Origin: Alphaproteobacteria bacterium
GTDB lineage: Bacteria; Pseudomonadota; Alphaproteobacteria; Sphingomonadales; Sphingomonadaceae
DNA: 17,595 bases
Direction: 5' to 3'
Assembly: GCA_005882415.1 (NCBI GenBank)
Contig: VBAE01000152.1
Span: 1-17,595, forward strand
Part shown: in pieces, positions 13,960-17,595 of the stretch
How the letters are laid out: every line of letters begins with the position of its first letter
Numbering within the stretch: the first letter of the stretch is position 1
Notes under the pieces: generated by a model
Database searches by the model: none
What the model saw: only the letters and a program-made list of their open reading frames with translations
Told to the model about the DNA's origin: nothing
Program-made: the position numbers and the translations under genes

Positions 13960-14766
13960 CTAACCCTCGATGTGACTGACGAGATCTTCGTAGTGCATCA
14001 GAACTTCCGGATCGGCTGAATGGGCGACATCGAACATGGTGCCAAACACCCGATCTCGCTCAGATAGGGGGTCAGCCCCAGTGGCAGCCAAACCTGCATA
14101 TCGCACGGCAGCCTCATAGCCGATGCAATATTGCTTGGTCACCACCTCGGCATGGTGCCTGACCCGCCGCTGCATGCTCGCGTCCTTACAATAATGTAGG
14201 ATGAAATCGCGCCCCAACCGGACGTGATGCGGCTCGTCGGGCAGGATGTGTTCAACGTAAACAGCAAACGTCTCTGGATCATATTTCGCCATCGGAGCAA
14301 GCAGAGTCGGCAGGAAGAGACCTTCCCCGATGAAGTTCGACACCGCGAAATATTCTACTGGCGTTTGAAGCTTGTCCATATAGTCAAACGAGGCCGACCA
14401 TTCGTAGATCGGCTCGAGATAGAGCCGCTTTGGGTCTGCTCCCCACCGTTCCAGTTGGTCACATAACACGGCCGCGTGTTTCGTCTCGTCGGCAATCTGT
14501 TGCCCGACGCGCCGCAATAAGCTCGGGTTGTCGATGTGCTTTAGTTGGCGCCCAAGGAGGTGCGACTCCCGCCATTCTGGATAGACCCCCAGCTGAATCA
14601 GAAAAATGATCTCAGGCCGCCGTGCAGCTTCTAGGTCATTCTCGCCGGTGCCAAGTGGTGGGCGGCCGAACTTGCCGCTCAGAATTGCCTTTGCCGCAGT
14701 CGAGCGGAGGTGAGACAATTCATTCAAAAATTCATCGACCGGAAGTGCATCGACGGGACCATTCAT
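13960..14766 (-). CDS. Ferritin-like di-iron protein, putative oxygenase
   Basis: The protein is 268 aa from ATG 14766; a TTG at 14829 is in frame but would start inside the ssb downstream hairpin region. All six ligands of a four-helix carboxylate-bridged di-iron site are visible in the usual order: E64 or E67 (YPEWRESHL), E94xxH97 (ADETKHAAV), E138 (FIGEGLFLP) and E168xxH171 (PDEPHHVRLG). This E/ExxH/E/ExxH arrangement occurs in COQ7, MiaE, PaaA-like and N-oxygenase-like enzymes that activate O2. The substrate cannot be told. It heads a compact operon with an SRPBCC-like protein and an unknown 142-aa protein, which could present the substrate. It is not a storage ferritin by length or context. 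It looks like cargo placed between ssb and the next backbone gene. Confidence 0.7.
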   Translation of the reverse strand: MNGPVDALPVDEFLNELSHLRSTAAKAILSGKFGRPPLGTGENDLEAARRPEIIFLIQLGVYPEWRESHLLGRQLKHIDNPSLLRRVGQQIADETKHAAVLCDQLERWGADPKRLYLEPIYEWSASFDYMDKLQTPVEYFAVSNFIGEGLFLPTLLAPMAKYDPETFAVYVEHILPDEPHHVRLGRDFILHYCKDASMQRRVRHHAEVVTKQYCIGYEAAVRYAGLAATGADPLSERDRVFGTMFDVAHSADPEVLMHYEDLVSHIEG

Positions 14767-14847
14767 AGCTGCACCGCTAAAGTCGCCAAAATGCTGCGGA
14801 AGTATCGGCTTCGGTCCTTCGCATGTCAACTGACGATGCAGAGCTGT

Positions 14848-14877
14848 TCGCCCCGGCGGAGTTGCCCGCCGGGGCGA
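14848..14877 (-). terminator. Strong hairpin downstream of ssb
   Basis: TCGCCCCGGCGG (14848-14859) and CCGCCGGGGCGA (14866-14877) are a perfect 12-bp stem with a 6-nt loop, beginning 10 bp after the ssb stop codon. There is no T-run after it on the minus strand, so it may be a weak or factor-assisted terminator, or an mRNA 3' end stabiliser. It separates ssb from the di-iron cassette. Confidence 0.6.
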
Positions 14878-14886
14878 GAGGTGGCC

Positions 14887-15300
14887 TCAGAAGGGCACGT
14901 CGTCGTCGAGATCCTGCAGCGGCTCGGACCCGCCGCCGGTGCTCGACTGCCGGGGCCGGCTGAGGAACTGGACGTCGTCGGCGATGATCTCGCAGCCGTA
15001 GCGCTCGATGCCCTCGCGGTCGGTCCAGCGGGTGTAGTGGAGCCGGCCGCGGACCGAGACGAGCATCCCCTTCGTCGCATGCTGAGCGATGATCCGGCCG
15101 AGCCCGTTGAAGCAGGTGACGCGGTGCCACTCGGTATCCTTGGCGGTGAAGCCGCTCGCATCCTTGTACGTCTTGCCCTCGCTGTCGCGCTTCGGGCGGC
15201 TCGTCCCGAGGCTGAAAGAGGCGATGTCGGTGCCGTTGTTGGCGGAGCGAAGCTCGGGATCAGCGCCCAGGTTGCCGACGAGAAGAACGGTGTTGGTCAT
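14887..15300 (-). CDS. ssb: Single-stranded DNA-binding protein SSB
   Basis: The protein is 137 aa from ATG 15300, with AGGAG (minus strand, 15312-15308) 7 nt upstream. A longer open frame upstream lies in the leader and is not protein-like. The OB fold is clear: MTNTVLLVGNLGADPELRS, then TEWHRVTCFNGLGRIIAQH, then GMLVSVRGRLHYTRWTDREG and YGCEIIADDVQFL. A short Gly/Ser linker leads to the acidic tip DLDDDVPF, which recruits replication and repair partners. It coats the transferred strand or replication intermediates. It is shorter than most chromosomal SSBs, as is usual for element-borne copies. It has its own structured leader and a strong 3' hairpin, suggesting independent control. Confidence 0.95.
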   Translation of the reverse strand: MTNTVLLVGNLGADPELRSANNGTDIASFSLGTSRPKRDSEGKTYKDASGFTAKDTEWHRVTCFNGLGRIIAQHATKGMLVSVRGRLHYTRWTDREGIERYGCEIIADDVQFLSRPRQSSTGGGSEPLQDLDDDVPF

Positions 15301-15592
15301 TGAAAGTCTCCTGTTCCTGTCGCCGGGACCACCCCGTCGACAGCCCGGAGAAAGGCGCGCGCGAAGCGACGGATCGCACCGCAGGCGCAGCCAAGGGGAA
15401 CCCCGGCACAAGGCCGGCGCGGGCAGCCCGAAGGGCAACACGGGCCGCAGGGCCGCGGGTTGTGAACCGCCGCCGCCGCGCCATAGGGCTGAGAAAGGAG
15501 ATGGGTGTGGTCTAGCGGCTGCTTGCCAGGAGATTTGATGACCGGAACTCGTTACCGGATCGCTGTCTACCGGCTTTCCCCTGATCCGCCGT
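15301..15592 (-). promoter_or_regulatory. GC-rich hairpin-rich leader of ssb
   Basis: A 292-bp gap between the ssb start and the upstream gene with no convincing ORF. It contains short hairpins including CGC-GAA-GCG (15360-15368), CCGGC/GCCGG (15403-15417) and GCCC-GAA-GGGC (15426-15436), the first and last with the same GAA loop as the leader at 12721-12935. A weak -35-like TTGAAC lies on the minus strand near 15590. The ssb promoter is presumably here, but I cannot place it. Confidence 0.45.
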
Positions 15593-16522
15593 TCAAGGCA
15601 GTGGCGCCGACCCCTCGCCGGCCTCGGCCGCAGCCCGCAGCTGGTCCAGACGCTCACGCGAGACCTCTTCAACGATGTCGCGCAGGCGCCGAACCGAGGA
15701 CGTCAACGCCTCCAGGTCGGCCGTTCCAATCGCGTAGCTCGCCGAATAGCGAGCTTCGACATAGGCCCGCTTCAGCAGCTCGAACCGACGCCGGTCGAGC
15801 TTCGTCGCACGTGGCCATCCATCGATCAGCCTAGGGTTCTTCGCCTCAGCTAGCGAGCGCAGGAATTTGATATTGTGGGAGCGTGGGAAGTAGAGGGTCT
15901 GCACCAACAGAAAGGAAATGTAGAGCCGCTCCGTCGCCTGATGAAGGTCAAAGGCGGCCTTGTTCAGGTCGCCATCGCGCATCGCGTAACCAGCGCCTCG
16001 GACAAATGCGTCAACGCTCGGCAGCCACTTATCAAAATATTCCTGCGCCATCCGATATGCATCCGCTGACGTGAGCGGTTTGGGCGTAGTCAGCGCATGG
16101 TTCGGAAGTTGGTAGAGCGCGATGCCATCGCGCACGATGTCGACCCAGAAATACTCCCCCCGCTTCAGCGCCTGGTTTACCTCATCGAGCGAATGAACGA
16201 TGATGTTTACCGGTCGCCGGATCGCCTCGTCCCGGAGGATCTTGTCCTCAGCGACGTACCAATAATCGGCGATTTCGGTCAGATCGCGGTGGCTCACCAC
16301 GATCAGAAGGTCGAAGTCCGATTGGTAGCCATTTTCCGGCTCGTCGACCCAATCGTTCCTGGCGTAGCTGCCGAACAGGATGATCTTGTAAATCTTGCCG
16401 TTACGCCGCCACGGCTGGGACGCCCGCCCCGTGACCGCATCGAACTCGGCCATGAGGATCCGCACGACGCGCGCGAGTTCGTCCTGCTTGGCCGGCGGGA
16501 GATGGTCGAGATCGGTTCGCAT
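15593..16522 (-). CDS. Nucleotidyltransferase-HEPN fusion protein
   Basis: The protein is 309 aa from ATG 16522. The N-terminal part is a polymerase-beta-type minimal nucleotidyltransferase: ILFGSYARNDW (G51, S52) and SDFDLLIVV (D69, D71) give the GS and DxD metal and nucleotide motifs. Residues from about 150 on form a helical HEPN-like domain (AFDLHQATERLYISFLL, FELLKRAYVEARYS). In two-gene toxin-antitoxin systems the nucleotidyltransferase AMPylates and silences a HEPN RNase; here both are one chain. I see no RX4-6H motif in the C-terminal half, so the HEPN part may not be a nuclease. It lies 49 bp downstream of the sigma-like gene on the same strand. The fusion is common in Proteobacteria, and its role is not settled. 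Confidence 0.8.
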   Translation of the reverse strand: MRTDLDHLPPAKQDELARVVRILMAEFDAVTGRASQPWRRNGKIYKIILFGSYARNDWVDEPENGYQSDFDLLIVVSHRDLTEIADYWYVAEDKILRDEAIRRPVNIIVHSLDEVNQALKRGEYFWVDIVRDGIALYQLPNHALTTPKPLTSADAYRMAQEYFDKWLPSVDAFVRGAGYAMRDGDLNKAAFDLHQATERLYISFLLVQTLYFPRSHNIKFLRSLAEAKNPRLIDGWPRATKLDRRRFELLKRAYVEARYSASYAIGTADLEALTSSVRRLRDIVEEVSRERLDQLRAAAEAGEGSAPLP

Positions 16523-16571
16523 CGGGATCGATCCTAAGAGGTTGGAGCCACGCTGGCGAGTGCGGCTGCGA

Positions 16572-16880
16572 TCAGTACCATCGCTCCCACCATCTGAGCT
16601 TTCGACCTTTCAGCGACATCGTTATCTTGTAGATCGCCCGGGCCATGTGGCGCTCCACCTGGCGGACGCTCAAGCCGGTGCGGCGGGCGATCTCCTCGTA
16701 AGGCATATCGTCCAGGCGGTGCGCCATGAAGATCTGCCTCTGCAGATTGGGCATGTTCCTGGCGGCCTCCTCGACCCGGCGCCGCTTTTCCTCTTCGGAC
16801 ATGTCCAACATGTCGATGATCCTCTCGCGAGAGGGAGGCCGGCCGCGTCCGAATGACGTGTCTGCGCCTCCGCCAGCCAC
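16572..16880 (-). CDS. Small sigma-70 region-4-like HTH protein
   Basis: The protein is 102 aa from a GTG at 16880 with AAGGAG some 12 nt upstream, which is a long spacing. The C-terminal HTH (MPYEEIARRTGLSVRQVERH) is a sigma region 4 / LuxR-like fold, preceded by RNMPNLQRQIFMAHRLDD as in ECF sigma factors. Region 2, needed for core RNA polymerase and -10 binding, is absent, so it cannot be a full sigma factor. It may be an anti-sigma-like or accessory regulator. I recall similar short proteins on sphingomonad plasmids. It lies between the DUF2493 gene and the nucleotidyltransferase-HEPN gene in one direction, possibly one operon. No obvious mutation is seen. Confidence 0.75.
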   Translation of the reverse strand: MAGGGADTSFGRGRPPSRERIIDMLDMSEEEKRRRVEEAARNMPNLQRQIFMAHRLDDMPYEEIARRTGLSVRQVERHMARAIYKITMSLKGRKLRWWERWY

Positions 16881-16909
16881 GCCGCACCCTCTCCTTTTGC
16901 CACCGAGGA

Positions 16910-16939
16910 GAACCGGACCGGCAGGAGCCGGCCCGGTTC
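16910..16939 (-). terminator. Hairpin between DUF2493 and sigma-like genes
   Basis: The arms at 16910-16922 and 16927-16939 form a 13-bp stem with an AGGA loop. The only mismatch in DNA (A at 16917 against C at 16932) becomes a G-U wobble in the minus-strand RNA, so the RNA hairpin is fully paired. No T-run follows. It could attenuate or stabilise the transcript just before the ribosome-binding site of the sigma-like gene. Confidence 0.5.
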
Positions 16940-16945
16940 GCGGAC

Positions 16946-17595
16946 CTACGCCGCGGCGGCCTCTAGTGCCCAGCGCTTGGGGTGAGTTCCGAGCGGCCCC
17001 CGACGATCGACGACGGAGATGGCCTTCTCCTTGGCCTGGATGACGAGCCGCTCGAGAACGCCGTTGCCGGCGAAGGCGACGACGTAGCGGGGATTGAGCG
17101 ACAGCATTTGCTCATTCCGGCGGAACCCCGCGCGTTGTCCGAGGCGCCGGTCGAGCGAGAAAGTCAGCTGCGGCACCTTGCGCCGCTCGGCCCAGGAGGC
17201 GGCGAGCCGGTCCACGCCCTTGGTGTCGCCGCCATGGACGAGCACCAGATCGGCGACATGCTCGCGGACCTTGTCCAGTGTGTCCCAGACGTTGCCGGCG
17301 AAAATCTTCGCCTCCTCGTCCGTCGGGAACGAGAGGCGTCCGCCAGCAAAGACGACTGGAGTCCCCTCGGGCATAACTGCCTTGCGGCGGCTCTCGACGC
17401 GCGCCCGAAGGAAGTCGCGGCCGTCAACGACGGCCGACGTCAAGGCCGCGCCGTGGTTCGCGCGGGAGCCGCCGGCCGGGCGCCAGGAGTGACCCGTCTC
17501 GTTGAGGTAGAGGCGAGCGGCGGTCTCGCGGAGGCCCTCCAGCGCCAGCATGGCAGCCTCGGCGGCCTGCGCACGGGCGATCTCGCTCTCAAGCT
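16946..17595 (-). CDS. DUF2493 (YspA-like SLOG) protein, 5' end outside window
   Basis: The frame is open to the window edge; the first ATG inside (17551) is probably internal, because LESEIARAQAAEAA reads on upstream as a helix. The core is a DUF2493 domain of the SLOG superfamily: TPVVFAGGRLSF, then DLVLVHGGDTKGVDRLAASWA, then RAGFRRNEQMLSLNPRYVVAFAGNG, a Rossmann-like nucleotide- or ligand-binding fold with the typical Gly-rich HGG and RN motifs. Element-borne copies are very common in alphaproteobacterial plasmids; their function is not established, though SLOG proteins often sense nucleotides in defence or stress. It ends 66 bp before the sigma-like gene on the same strand. Confidence 0.85.
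   Translation of the reverse strand, partial: LESEIARAQAAEAAMLALEGLRETAARLYLNETGHSWRPAGGSRANHGAALTSAVVDGRDFLRARVESRRKAVMPEGTPVVFAGGRLSFPTDEEAKIFAGNVWDTLDKVREHVADLVLVHGGDTKGVDRLAASWAERRKVPQLTFSLDRRLGQRAGFRRNEQMLSLNPRYVVAFAGNGVLERLVIQAKEKAISVVDRRGPLGTHPKRWALEAAAA

Noticed and set aside
14767..14829. Longer ferritin-like protein from TTG 14829
   Set aside because: The added residues lie in the ssb downstream region and carry no family motif; ATG 14766 is simpler.
15301..15672. Upstream extension of the ssb frame to 261 aa
   Set aside because: It crosses the hairpin-rich leader, is low-complexity, and the standard SSB start has a good ribosome-binding site.

Overview
The window is a GC-rich piece of accessory DNA that most resembles an integrative or plasmid element of an alphaproteobacterium, probably a sphingomonad. 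That reading rests on a MucR/Ros-type regulator, a MOBP relaxase with a DUF3363-like C-terminal part, a CopG protein of the kind that sits beside such relaxases, a plasmid-type SSB, a stand-alone sigma region-4 protein and a DUF2493 protein. No tRNA, rRNA, CRISPR array or recognisable transposase was seen.

Left half (about 1-8956): a dense defence island. It holds a Gabija-like pair (OLD-family ATPase/TOPRIM nuclease plus UvrD-type helicase), a HEPN protein with an RX4H motif on the same strand, an EVE-HNH nuclease that looks like a modification-dependent (type IV) restriction enzyme, and a type II restriction-modification locus. The latter comprises an m5C methyltransferase, a divergent Xre controller, a SacI-family endonuclease and Vsr. 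Two of these genes are damaged: the helicase has a -1 frameshift near a G4 run at about 3322-3325, and the methyltransferase lacks its motif IX region and changes frame at about 6262-6282.

Middle (9002-12274): a mobilisation block. A CopG protein and the relaxase are on the minus strand. Next comes a 403-bp non-coding region with a perfect 11-bp hairpin, a 3 x 10-bp tandem repeat and a CATCCTG motif, which is a plausible oriT. A MucR-like gene on the plus strand follows. The relaxase keeps its histidine motif but appears to lack the segment that normally carries the catalytic tyrosine. The MucR-like protein has Ser where the zinc-binding Cys usually sits.

Right half (12373-17595, all minus strand): genes of a type common in conjugative leading regions, with cargo between them. 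In transcription order they are DUF2493 (partial), a small sigma region-4 protein, a nucleotidyltransferase-HEPN fusion, ssb, a tight three-gene cassette (ferritin-like di-iron protein, SRPBCC/START-like protein, unknown 142-aa protein), and a 115-aa unknown protein. Both ssb and the 115-aa gene are preceded by 200-300 bp GC-rich leaders packed with short GAA-loop hairpins.

The most novel-looking items are the di-iron/SRPBCC/unknown cassette and the hairpin-rich leaders. The most surprising is the clustering of lesions in catalytic or motif regions of the helicase, methyltransferase and relaxase.
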